A stretch of DNA of 64,000 nucleotides, from contig OX457024.1 of NCBI GenBank assembly GCA_949752745.1, forward strand, positions 105,003,190-105,067,189. Direction: 5' to 3'. A program made the position numbers and the translations under genes. The notes beneath the pieces are model-generated. The model made no database searches. It was not told the origin of the DNA and was given only the letters and a program-made list of their open reading frames with translations. The first letter of the stretch is position 1. Every line of letters starts with the position of its first letter. The DNA is from Protula sp. h YS-2021 (lineage: Eukaryota; Annelida; Polychaeta; Sabellida; Serpulidae). Positions 45,306-55,943 of this stretch are shown one piece after another.

Positions 45306-46013
45306 AAAGCACAAGCCGTATGCACGACTCCTTAAGGATGCCTCACACCAAAAATAAATGACATCAAATCAAAATTGTAGGAGTAGATGCATTTTTTTCA
45401 AAATTTTTGCTTAAAAAAATCCCCAAAAATACAAAAATTGTCCGATCGACTAAAAAAGCACAAGCCGTATGCACGACCCTTTAGGGCTGCCTCATACCAA
45501 AAATAAATGACATCGGGTCAAAAATGTAGGAGGAGATACATTTTAAAATTTTTTCTTTAAAAATTCGCCAAAAATTCAAAAATCACCCGATCGACTAGAA
45601 AAGCACAAGCCGTATGCACGACTCCTTAGGGATGCCTCACACCAAAAATAAATGACATCGAATCAAAATTGTAGGAGTAGATGCATTTTGAATTATTTTC
45701 TAAAATTTTGCTTAAAAAATTCCCCAAAAATACAAAAATTGCCCGATCGACTAAAAAAGCACAAGCCGTATGCACGACACTTTAGGGGTGCCTCATACCA
45801 AAAATAAATCACATCCGGTCAAAAATGTAGGAGGAGATACATTTTAAAAATTTTTCTTTAAAAATTCGCCAAAAATTCAAAAATCACCCGATCGACTAGA
45901 AAAGCACAAGCCGTATGCACGACCCCTTAGGGATGCCTAACACCAAAAATAAATGACATCGAATCAAAATTGTAGGAGGAGATGCATTTTGAACCAAAGT
46001 TTACTAAATAAAC

Positions 46014-46048
<35 letters not shown>

Positions 46049-46109
46049 GGACACCGCCCGCAAACCGATAGGAATACCCCAGCTTACGTGTAACGTAAGC
46101 TGGGCTAAC
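45306..46109 (+). mobile_element. Pearl/HINE-like element, copy 2, abutting copy 1
   Basis: It begins directly after the copy 1 hairpin (GCTAAAAAGCACAAGCC), contains about four ~180-bp core units nearly identical to the last units of copy 1, then (CTAA)n at about 46014-46048 and the identical hairpin CCCAGCTTACG-TGTAA-CGTAAGCTGGG. The whole block reads as a tandem duplication of the copy 1 end. Confidence 0.75.
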
Positions 46110-46725
46110 AAGCATGTCCAAGGAAAAGACCCAGCCAAGTTACCATATAAGGAAAGAGAGAAAAACTCTGAAACGAATACTGTTAGGCCAAAAAATGGCA
46201 TTTTTTGTCATTTGCGAAAAAAACGAAATCCAGGCGGAGAAGCACCTAAGACACTCTCGATTGATTTTTTTTAACTATTTGAAAAAGACTGAGAGAAACG
46301 AACGGTTTGACAATTCAGTTATTTACTACCATTTATTCAGTTTTTGCCAAAATTCAAAGTTCCGCCATTTCGGCAGTTTTTGGCGAACCGCAAAAAAAAA
46401 AAAAAAAAGAGCCTGGTAGGCGAACCCCTGGGGAACATTCCTGCCTAACATCTAAACGACTGGAGTAAAACTGTAGGAGTAGCAGTTTACAAATAGGTGA
46501 AAACGGGCACAAAAAGTGCCGCCATTTTGTCAGTTTTTCGTCAATCGTCAAAAAAAGTAATAGCCAGGCGAGGAACTACCTAGGGAACATTCCAATATTA
46601 AAACGATTGGAGCAAAACTGTAGGAGGAGTAGCATTTGAAAGGAAAACTTTAACATACGCACATACATTCAGGCCCCCTATAGTGATACGACTAACTCAG
46701 TCCGACAAAGTCGACTGGGTTAAAA
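46110..46725 (+). mobile_element. Third hairpin-ended element with different body
   Basis: Begins AACAAGCATGTCC. Two to three ~165-bp units carry TTCCGCCATTTCGGCAGTTT / GCCGCCATTTTGTCAGTTTT, TAGGGAACATTCC and AACTGTAGGAGGAGTAGCA. It ends with CTAACTCAGTCCGAC-AAA-GTCGACTGGGTTAA, an imperfect hairpin, without a long microsatellite. The phrase CTGTAGGAGGAG is shared with copies 1 and 2. Confidence 0.6.
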
Positions 46726-47329
46726 AGTAGTTCCTCTCTTTTTATGAGTACTCTTTTTGCGGTATCTCCAGTGGGTCTGCGGAGTAAATGGGTGTTAAAA
46801 ATAGACCGAACCACCGCAGAGGTTGGTTGTTGGACAACAACGCCGTGAACCAGCAAACAACTGCGGTCCGATTCCTACACTTGTGGAGAAGTCACGTAGA
46901 TGGCATCGGCCATATTCACGTAACTCAACCGTACAGTTAACAACTACGGCTAACTTCTGTCACAACACAAAACTTAATCATTTAACCGTTTTAAACAAAC
47001 AAAATATCTAATGTAATTTGACCACAAAGATGTTAATCAGTAAAGCCAGCCGAGGACCAGTATAAGCTTAAATCAGGCCAAAGTTCTACTCTGCCATATG
47101 CCAACAAATACGCCCACTTTCTTTGCCAATAAGGCCAAGGAAATAAGGCCAGGAAAGTGCTATTAATGTTTATTGTTACAGACCGGGTCACTACAATCGG
47201 AAATAACTAGACCGAAATTCGCACAGCGAATTAGACCCCACTTGGAATGATAACTTAAAACGGAAGTTAGATGATATTGCTATTTGTTAACAATTTTCAA
47301 ATGTCTGAATGTAGAACATCCTCCTAAAT
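46726..47329. other. Intron DNA
   Basis: No exon is seen. The phrase AACTAGACCGAAATTCGC at about 47204 recurs near 57060, 57915 and 58999, so it is a dispersed-repeat edge. Confidence 0.4.
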
Positions 47330-47830
47330 ACCACCAACTATACCGGTAAGGTCAAGGTCAAAAATTTTTATCAGGTGCACCAGTTCAGATGACCTTCCAT
47401 AAATCTGCCAAGTTTGGTTCGTCTAGCTTCAGCGGTCTTGGAGGAGATGTCTGGAAACCGATTGCTCTATCTCTTACCGTTTTCGAGATAAAGACCAACT
47501 TCCGGTTTGGGGCTCGAAAGTGACCTGGAGATCAAGGAAACTGGAAGTTATATCTTACGTATCGTCGTGTAGGGGTGGAGGTCGAAAATGAGGTCAGAAT
47601 TGCTCTATCTCTTTCCATTTTCGAGATAATTGATTGTTTTTCTTAAATACCGTTTTTCGCGATTTCAAGATCATGGTCAAGGTCAAAAATTTTTATCGGT
47701 TGCTTCAGATCACATCGCTCTTTATATATGTGTCAAATCTGGCTTTTCTAGCTTCAACGGCCTTGCAGTAATTGTCTGAAAACCGTTTGACCTTTTTCGC
47801 AATTTGACCTTGACCAGTAAGTTCTTGGAG
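47330..47830 (+). repeat. Dispersed repeat with CCGTTTTCGAGATAA units
   Basis: Units contain AAGGTCAAGGTCAAAA, GATTGCTCTATCTCTTACCG, TTTTCGAGATAA and CTTCCGGTTT. Same family as 11900-12530 (opposite strand), 58060-58440 and 59185-59670. Confidence 0.7.
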
Positions 47831-48395
47831 GAGATGTCTGGAAACCGATTCGGCGGAAGAAGACAAAAAAAGTTTTTAAAAAAGCGAGAAAAAAGAAGAA
47901 AAAATAGGTGAAGAATTCGAGGCAATCCATCCCCATTTGGCATTTTCAATGCCAAGTAGGAAAAATAGAAGTGATCTGGTCCGTTCCAAGATATATGATT
48001 TAAAAGAGATATCGCTCAAGTGTATAAAACTTTTAATTAAAAAGGGTTACAGAAAAAGGCAGAAAAAATATGGAAAACGACCTTGTCCTATTTTTTGTTA
48101 AAGAATTTCGGATGAGAAACAAAATTATTATTCTTCCTGGCTAAACATGATTTTGATCAGGAAACGTACTTTACTGAACTTTCCTGTCATGAGTATCCAG
48201 AACGCCCCCCCCCTACCTCCCCCCCCCCCCGGCCAGAGAAGGAAGGGAGGGGAGCTCGACATGCAATCGCACCAAACAAGGCCTGTACACTGATGTTGTT
48301 TGTCCGATGGAGTTGTCCGATGGAGGTTGTATATTTGTTGGTGAGGACATATTGTGTCAACGAACTCACAGTTATCGTAATGAAGCTCATGAACC
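47831..48395. other. Intron DNA
   Basis: AT-rich with C-runs at 48206-48230. Nothing coding is recognised. Confidence 0.4.
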
Positions 48396-49285
48396 ATCCA
48401 CACATTTCAGCACCTTCCACCTGCAGTCACACGTGTCTTAATGAAGCCCATGGGCCATCGACACATTTCAGCACCTTCCACCTGCAGTCACACGTGTCGT
48501 AATGAAGCCCTTGGGCCACCGACACATTTCAGCACCTTCCACCTGCAGTCACACGTGTCATAATGAAGCCCATTGGCCATCGACACACCTTATCACCTTC
48601 CACCTGCAGTCACACGTGTCATAATGAAGCCCATTGGCCATCGACACACCTTATCACCTTCCACCTGCAGTCACACGTGTCGTAATGAAGCCCCTGGGCC
48701 ATCGACACACCTCAGCACCTTCCACCTGCAGTCACACGTGTCGTAATGAAGCCCCTGGGCCATCGACACACCTCAGCACCTTCCACCTGCAGTCACACGT
48801 GTCGTAATGAAGCCCTTGGGCCACCGACACATTTCAGCACCTTCCACCTGCAGTCACACGTGTCATAATGAAGCCCATTGGCCATCGACACACCTTATCA
48901 CCTTCCACCTGCAGTCACACGTGTCATAATGAAGCCCATTGGCCATCGACACACCTTATCACCTTCCACCTGCAGTCACACGTGTCGTAATGAAGCCCCT
49001 GGGCCATCGACACACCTCAGCACCTTCCACCTGCAGTCACACGTGTCGTAATGAAGCCCCTGGGCCATCGACACACCTCAGCACCTTCCACCTGCAGTCA
49101 CACGTGTCGTAATGAAGCCCTTGGGCCACCGACACACCTCAGCACCTTCCAACTGCAGTCACACGTGTCGTAATGAAGCCCACTGGCCATCGACACACCT
49201 CAGCACCTTCTACCTGCAGTCAGACGTGTTATAATGAAGCCCATGGCCCATGGACACACCTCAGCACCTTCCATCTGCTGCCACA
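48396..49285. repeat. 61-bp tandem repeat with 305-bp higher-order period
   Basis: Fourteen or so units start CTGCAGTCACACGTGTCGTA and continue ATGAAGCCC, GGCCATCGACACACC, TCAGCACCTTCCAC. Variant order (TTGGGCCACC; two CATTGGCC; two CCCTGGGCC) repeats exactly every five units, so 48482 matches 48787. Each unit holds a PstI site (CTGCAG) and a CACGTG E-box core. Confidence 0.93.
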
Positions 49286-49430
49286 GGTGGCAGAGGTTTT
49301 TCTACGTTGACAGCTGTGTGACATACTAACGGGAACGGTTGGCGGGTTAATTAGCTTAGGAAGGCCACGAGAATTTCATCGCTGCGACAATCGGGATGGG
49401 GGAGGAGCGGTCACAATGGGTAGGCTTTAC

Positions 49431-49549
49431 CTAGTGTTTGCAAACAGCTGCAGTGACCACGTGACACAGGCGGAGAGCACGGCGATGGAGGCGGACAGCA
49501 ACACGCTATAGAACGCCAGATACGAATACAGCGCACACTCCCTCAGATC
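49431..49549 (-). CDS. Four-TM membrane protein, exon 2 (TM2)
   Basis: A 119-bp exon between acceptor (T)nCAG|GATCTG and donor AACACTAG|GTAAAG. It reads DLRECALYSYLAFYSVLLSA, SIAVLSACVTWSLQLFANT, a strong membrane helix. It enters in phase 0, matching exon 1, and leaves in phase 2; joining AG to A of the exon at 33859 gives an Arg codon and keeps the frame open into TM3. The first ~35 bp of this exon and its acceptor are the seed of the adjacent tandem array. Confidence 0.75.
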
Positions 49550-50262
49550 CTGAAAAAAAAACAGCCAAATACGAGTACAGCTCACACTCCCTCAGATCCT
49601 GAAAAAATCAGCCACATACGAATACAGCGCACACTCCCTCAGATCCTGAAAAAAAACAGTCAGATAAGAATACAGCTCACACTCCCTCAGATGCTGAAAC
49701 AAACAGCCAGATACGAGTAAAGCTCACACTCCCCCAGATGCTGAAAAAAAAAACAGCCAGATACGAGTACAGCTCACACTCCCTCAGATCCTGAAAAACA
49801 GCCAAATACGAATACAGCTCACACTCCCTCAGATCCTGAAAAACAGCCAAATACGAGTACAGCTCACACTCCATCAGATCCTGAAAAAACAGCCAGATAC
49901 GAGTACAGCTCGCACTCCCTCAGATGCTGAAAAAAAACAGCCAGATACGAGTACAGCTCACACTCCCTCAGCTCCTGAAAAAAAACCCGCCAGATACGAA
50001 TACAGTGCACACTCCCTCAGATCCTGAAAAAAAACACCCAAATACGAGTACAGCTCACACTCCCTCAGATCCTGAAAAAAAAGCCAGATACGAATACAGC
50101 TCACACTCCCTCAGATCCTGAAAAAAACAGCCAAATACGAGTACAGCTCACACTCCCTCAGATTCTGAAAAAACAGCCAGATACGAGTACAGCTCACACC
50201 CCCTCAGATCCTAAGAAACAGCCAAATACGAGTACAATCTACAGTCACTGAAATCCTGAAAC
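49550..50262 (-). repeat. ~48-bp tandem array of exon 2 acceptor plus exon start
   Basis: About 15 units, each on the minus strand holding a T-rich tract, CAG, then GATCTGAGGGAGTGTGAGCT, GTACTCGTATCTGGCTG. This is a copy of the splice acceptor and first ~35 bases of exon 2, repeated through the 3' end of intron 1. Copies carry GAG where the exon has GCG. Poly-T length differs between copies. Confidence 0.92.
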
Positions 50263-50596
50263 AAAAGGTTACCAAGGTACTTGTTATGTTACGTCTTTTA
50301 GGCCCGAGGGGTCGTAAATTAGATCAAAATCGCGATATCCTAAACCATTGCCGAGACAGGAGGGGATTGGAGGGAGGAAGGGAGGGAGGGAGGGAGTTTT
50401 TATATATAAGACACAACATTTTAAGTCTTAATGACAAATTTACCGAAAAATTAATTTCTGATAATGTTCGAATTTACTCTTTCTGTGAAAATAGCTCACC
50501 TCAACTATTTTCTTTCGCTCCTCCGCTCTTACCCAAGGGCGAAGTCGTAAACTCGTCCTTCCGGAGTAAGACCCACACACTCAAGCACTCACTTAC

Positions 50597-51124
50597 CACT
50601 ATCCCCCCTGGGTGGAATGCGGTTTTGAAGACACACCAGCCATGGGAGCGTCTGTTATCCAACCACACCACGACAGCTTGTCCAACACAGAGCAAGAACC
50701 ACACGATATTCACCACAAGGATCACGATATCGTAATGATGTCTGTAAACATGGAAACAACAGAACCATTCCGCTTTGCCCTCTTCTGATTGGTCAGGCAT
50801 CGGCTGGTTTTCTGGGGCAGCCTCGTTTTCACACTCCGACGAATTATTTTCAGAACCGCTATTCGACGCGGCGCTGTTTTGTTCATCGGGATCCAGGAGT
50901 GCATGCTCTGGATTCGGCCGATTGCAAGCGCGTCGACAGATATCATCCAGCTCGCTGTCCGAAATGTCGGCGTTTATTGAGAACTGGCCACTCGTCAGTA
51001 CATGCTGTTCAGAGAAGCTGTGCGCGGGCACAGCGGGGCGCGTAATACCCGCTTCAGCGTCGTGCCCGTTTGTTTCGAATAATTCATCTTCAGAGGGATC
51101 AATTAAGCGATCTTTGTCACCCAT
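50597..51124 (-). CDS. Four-TM membrane protein of unknown family, exon 1
   Basis: This is a 176-codon first coding exon. An in-frame TGA 12 bases upstream and a good context (GAAAATGGG) support the ATG at 51124. The N-terminal ~135 residues are acidic, Ser/Asn/Glu-rich and probably disordered (ELFETNGHDAEAG, SDSELDDICRRACN, SENNSSECENEAAPE). They are followed by WFCCFHVYRHHYDIVILVVN and IVWFLLCVGQAVVVWL, the first membrane segment, then CVFKTAFHPGGIV. Donor GTG|GTAAGT, phase 0. The next exons are 49549-49431 and 33859-33635, and the last seen is 31600-31217, giving four TM helices and a repeat tail. I do not recognise the family. Confidence 0.78.
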
Positions 51125-51145
51125 TTTCTTCTCTCATCTTAATAA
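51125..51145 (-). other. 5' UTR part of exon 1 behind an acceptor site
   Basis: On the minus strand GTTGTTGTTGCAG precedes 21 untranslated bases and the start codon. This suggests an upstream non-coding exon, the position of which I cannot see. Confidence 0.5.
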
Positions 51146-51424
51146 CTGCAACAACAACGCATTATGGCATAATGTTTGGACATTTATTCAATACCTAAAG
51201 ATATCTATAAATAACCCAAGATATCTATAAATAACCAGAGCTATCTATAGCCAAAGATGTCTGTAAACGACTAGAGATATCTTATTTTGAAACGTACCTC
51301 TTAATACTTTGTTTTAATTGAAGATATATCTACTTCATTTATATATCTGCTGTAACTAATTGCGGTGGTTCGTACTTTAATTAAAGAAACCAAAAATGAA
51401 GAGACGATATCTCAATTTATTACA

Positions 51425-51835
51425 ATGACAGATGCTTCACGATATCATAAATGAAGACGATATCTCCATTTTTTCACAATGACAGATGTTTCACGATATC
51501 ATAAATGAAGACGATATCTCCATTTTTTCACAATGACAGATGTTTCACGATATCATAAATTAAGACGATATCTCCATTTTTTCACAATGACATGTTTCAC
51601 GATATCATAAATGAAGACGATATCTCCATTTCTTCACTATTTACAGATGTTTCACGATATCATAAATGAAGACGATATCTCCATTTTTTCACAATGACAG
51701 ATGTTTCACGATATCATAAATGAAGACGATATCTCCATTTTTTCACAATGACAGATGTTTCACGACATCACAAATGAAGACGATTTCTCCATTTTTTATA
51801 ATGAGATATGTTTCGTGATATCATAACTGATTCCG
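51425..51835. repeat. 54-bp tandem repeat, about seven units
   Basis: The unit contains ACAATGACAGATGTTTCACG, ATATCATAAATGAAGACG, ATATCTCCATTTTTTC. It lies upstream of the membrane-protein gene's first coding exon. Confidence 0.92.
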
Positions 51836-52319
51836 TAATCATGCGACCACAGTATACCCCTTCCCGAGTCAAAGTCATGCGCATGCTCGCACTGTGTTCC
51901 ATTTACGTCGCCATATCAACACACCTGACCCTCCCTCCCTCCCCCCCCCCCCTCACCTCTACTCCTCACACCCCACCCCCTTTCGCCGTCATAGTATGAC
52001 ATTTTTTTCTTTTTCCACAGTCACTCATTCTCCTCCGTTTTACCATCTGTCGTCAAACATCTGCTCCTCATCTCGAAACCCCGCCCCATTCCCCCCTCCC
52101 TTCTCACGCACTTACTTCTATTTGGTATCAAGACCTAAAATATATCAAAGTTTAGACAGCCTCTAAGCCTTCAATTAGCCTCCGTTACGTACCCAGGTCG
52201 CATCAGTGAATTCGTCATTTCTTACCTCATATACTATAGCCAAGTAACCCACACTTATGATACACACCAACCCTTGTTACTCCTTTTAATAAGTTACAAA
52301 GTTTTTTCAATGTATCACT
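51836..52319. other. Flanking DNA
   Basis: C-rich stretches at 51930-51980 and no recognisable exon. Confidence 0.4.
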
Positions 52320-52455
52320 GTTCCATACAGGTGCCACCCATGCAGGGGCCATCCATACAGGTGCCATCCATACAGGTGCTAGCCATCAGGTACCATCCAC
52401 ACAGGTGTCACCTATGCAGGTGCCATATATAAACAGGTGATATCCATGCAGGTAC
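52320..52455. repeat. Degenerate 16-18-bp tandem repeat (CATCCATACAGGTGC)
   Basis: About eight units of GCCATCCATACAGGTGC with drift. Confidence 0.8.
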
Positions 52456-52472
52456 AACCTCTAATTTACGCA

Positions 52473-52688
52473 ATGGAAGGGAGGGAGGGAGGGAGGGAGG
52501 GAGGGAGGGAGGGAGGGAGGGAGGGAGGGAGGGAGGGAGGGAGGGAGGGAGGGAGGGAGGGAGGGAGGGAGGGAGGGAGGGAGGGAGGGAGGGAGGGAGG
52601 GAGGGAGGGAGGGGGGGAGGGGGGGAGGGAGGGAGGGAAGGAGGGAGGGAAAGAGGGAGGGAGGGAGGGAGGGAGGGAGGGAGGGAGT
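52473..52688. repeat. (GGGA)n microsatellite, ~215 bp
   Basis: A nearly pure GGGA run with a few GGGG and AAGG interruptions. The G-rich strand could form G-quadruplex or triplex structure. It produces Glu-Gly-Gly-Arg and Pro-Ser-Leu pseudo-ORFs. Confidence 0.95.
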
Positions 52689-53049
52689 CTGTGGTTGTGG
52701 TGTGTTAATTTTATGCTCAATGGGTGAGCACAAATTTAGCGTTCGTAAAAAGAGGGGAAAAAATTCCGGTATTTGACGACGCACTTTATTGATGGCTCCA
52801 TCTTATTAATACTGTATTTTATCCCCGGACCGCCCGTCCGCCCCTCCCCCCCCCCCCCCCATCCCCCTCTCCTGGATGGAGCACTGGCGTACAAACTGGT
52901 TTCCATGCCCGTGCCTTTTTAAAACGACTCCTATAAATTCGGAGTGATAAATTTGAAAAAAAAAAACAAGTAGGTCAGTGAAACTGACTATGTCCCCAGT
53001 ATTTGATTTTGTTAGGTTGGACAACAACCCTTCGTATCATATTCGTGAA
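52689..53049. other. Flanking DNA
   Basis: A C-run at 52845-52862 and no exon recognised. Confidence 0.4.
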
Positions 53050-54205
53050 TTTTAAAATTCAAGTTGGGCCAATGTCCTTGGGCCAACATGGCTCATTTAC
53101 AATACCAATTCTTGTTACCACCCGTACTACCTATGTGTATAACATTTTGCCAATTGTTTCCAAAAATGTAGGCCTGAGTGTGTTAGCAAACTCATTCCAG
53201 TATGTAAGGGTTGTTAAAATTTCTGAAGTTCAGCTGGGCCAACGTCCTTGGGCCGACAGGGCTCATTTACAATAACGCCTTTGTTGGTTCCAATACTTCC
53301 TATATCCAAAAGATTTCAACAATCGATCTAGAATTGTAGACTTTAGTGTGTTAACAAACTCATTCAACTGAGAAAGGATTGGGAAAATTTGTGAAGTTCA
53401 GCTGGACCAATGTCCTTGGGCCGAAAGGGCTCATTTACAATACCGACCTTTGTTGGTTCCAATACTTCCTATATCTAAAAGATTTCAACAATCGAACCAG
53501 AAATGTAGGCTTGAGTGTGTTAACAAACTCATTCCAGTATGTAAGGGTTGTGAAAATTTCTGAAGTTCAGCTGGGACAATGTCCTTGGGCCGACAGGGCT
53601 CATTTACAATACCGACCTTTGTTGGTTCCAATACTTCCTATATCTAAAAGATTTCAACAATCGATCTAGAATTGTAGGCTTGAGTGTGTTAACAAACTCA
53701 TTCAACTGAGTAAGGATTGGGAAAATTTGTGAAGTTCAGCTGGGCCAATGTCCTTGGGCCGACAGGGCTCATTTACAATACCGACCTTTGTTGGTTCCTA
53801 TACTTCCTATATCTAAAAGATTTCAACAATCGAACCAGAACTGTAGGCTTGAGTGTGTTAACAAACTCATTCGACTGAGTAAGGATTGGGAAAATTTGTG
53901 AAGTTCAGCTGGGCCAATGTCCTTGGGACGATAGGGCTCATTTACAATACCGATCCTTGCTCGTTCCAGTACTATCCATATATACAATATCTTAATAATC
54001 GGTGGAAAATGTAGGCTTGAGTGTGTTAACAAACTCATTCGACTGAGTAAGGATTGGGAAAATTTGTGAAGTTCAGCTGGGCCAATGTTCTTGGGCCGAC
54101 ATGGCTCATTTACAATACCGATCCTTGTTCGTTCCAGTACTACCCATATATACAATATCTTAACAATCGGTGGAAAAAGGTAGGGCTTGAGTGTGCTAAG
54201 GCTGT
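53050..54205. repeat. ~168-bp tandem repeat, seven units
   Basis: Units contain GTGTGTTAACAAACTCATTC, GTGAAGTTCAGCTGGGCCAA, TGTCCTTGGGCCGACAGGG, CTCATTTACAATACCGA and TTTCAACAATCG. Unit starts are near 53168, 53345, 53515, 53682, 53850, 54020 and 54187. The last two units share AATATCTTAACAATCGGTGG, a subfamily change along the array. Confidence 0.92.
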
Positions 54206-55093
54206 TTCACATTCACTGTCTCTGAAAAACGATACATGACGTCAAGATATCTGCTAACCATGTGCAACCACTTGAGAAGTGGGTATGCACAAGTTTTGGG
54301 TGTGCCTTTCTGCTGTACGCAGAGTGCACTTTCGAACCACCCCCTCCCCCCCCCCCCCCCCTCCTCCACACTGAACAATATTCCCCGTGATCGCTACGTT
54401 AACTAATTTATCCATTATGACGACCTCGATTTTCTTATCCACAAAAGGTCTCTAATACGAGTACATATCCTGTTTGACATTTGTCGTTCCAACCTCTTAA
54501 AACATTTTTTTCGCCTAGTTGATCAAATATTGTTCAGTCGAGAGCCACTAACTTGTTGCCAACAAGTACCAGTAATTATTCTTCATCAGTAACAATAAAT
54601 TCGCGTTTTTTTTTTCACTTCATGCAGATTCATTGTTTTTAACGTTAAAAATGTCGCAACAATGGTCTCGTTTTCGCTTGTAAAACAGGAAAAGATTTCG
54701 GCACATGTTTTTTCCCTTTCTATTTCAGATCTGTACTTGAATAGCGATAATACCTTCACACTGTTTTTTTTTTTAACGCCTGCATGAAGCTACGCATGTT
54801 TCACACACATAGTCTACAGCGTTGGCTCGTTATGAGGTGTTTTCAATATTGCTTCCTTTACAACCGATGTTGCTTATTATGACTGTGTTGTATTGCGTCT
54901 GCTACAGTGGGGCTCTGGAAAACATGAACACTGTCGGGATGAACGAATTACTCGGGGAGAAGGGATTTCAGCTCGGGGGTTCGTCACATATGAAGGCAAA
55001 ATACCACTGGGACTGTTGAAGAACTTGGTCATACAGTTGGAACAGGTCACATTTGTGGAGTGGTTTAATCTCGGGTTTTTTTGGGTCTGCTGC
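54206..55093. other. Flanking DNA
   Basis: C-run at 54342-54362, T-run at 54763-54773, AT-rich DNA. No gene recognised. Confidence 0.4.
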
Positions 55094-55319
55094 TGGTACC
55101 CGCTAAACATAAGAACGTTTTTGTTTGGTTGTGAAAAGGTTAGAACGTTTTCCTAACCAAACACGAACCTTTTTTGGTTGTAAAAACGTTATATTCAGCA
55201 ACCAAATAAAAACGTTATTTTACAAACCAAAATCAAACCTAATTTGTTTGTAAAAACGTTACATTTACCAACCAAATAAAAACGTTTTTTTCCAAACCAA
55301 AAACAAACGTATGGTATTA

Positions 55320-55512
55320 GAACATTATTGAAATTGAAATTGATTTTTAAAGAACCAAAAACAAACCAAAAACAAACGTATGGTATTAGAACATTATTGA
55401 AATTGAAATTGATTTTTAAAGAACCAAAAACAAACCAAAAACAAGCGTATGGTATTAGAACATTATTGAAATTGATTTTTAAAGAACCAAAAGCAAACCA
55501 AAAACAAACGTT
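55320..55512. repeat. ~70-bp tandem repeat inside the fold-back element
   Basis: Three units of GTATGGTATTAGAACATTAT, TGAAATTGATTTTTAAAG, AACCAAAAACAAACC. Confidence 0.88.
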
Positions 55513-55867
55513 TTGTATAAGAACGCTATTATGTCATAGAATGTCATATATTGGAGAGTCAAGGAAATGTTATAGGCATTTTAATACTTTGTAAAGTAAT
55601 TTTAGATATGAATAATATATTCACAATAACAAGAATTACATTTAAGATGCGAAACGTCAAATTCAGTTCACATATATTTAACTAATTACTGTAAGCTGTA
55701 ACTAAGCATTAAGTCTGCAAATAAAAAAGCCCATAAGAAGGGAGGGGGTAGACCTTGGGGGAATTTCCGTAAGGGGGAATTATTCGGGCGAGGGGGATTT
55801 GAAGTGGGAATAGTAGGGGTGGTGGGAGTTGGTTCAGGGGAATTGTCTTAGACACACATTTCAATGG

Positions 55868-55943
55868 ATGCGCCGTGGCGTAGAGGTAAGTTCGTCGCTT
55901 TGGATGCCAGAGGTTCCCGGTTCAAACCCAGCCAGGTATGAAT
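55868..55943 (+). mobile_element. tRNA-like SINE head (Pol III boxes A and B)
   Basis: Box A TGGCGTAGAGG (55876-55886) and box B GGTTCAAACCC (55919-55929) have tRNA spacing (about 33 bp apart). A four-base-pair anticodon-like stem CTTT/AGAG can be drawn, but its loop lacks the invariant T33 and the acceptor stem does not pair, so it is not a functional tRNA. It most likely is the 5' head of a tRNA-derived SINE. Confidence 0.7.

Noticed and set aside
52437..52784. Gly/Glu/Arg-rich and Pro/Ser/Leu-rich frames
   Set aside because: Pure by-product of the (GGGA)n microsatellite.
55868..55943. Functional tRNA gene
   Set aside because: Boxes A and B are present, but the anticodon loop lacks T33 and the acceptor stem does not pair; a SINE head fits better.
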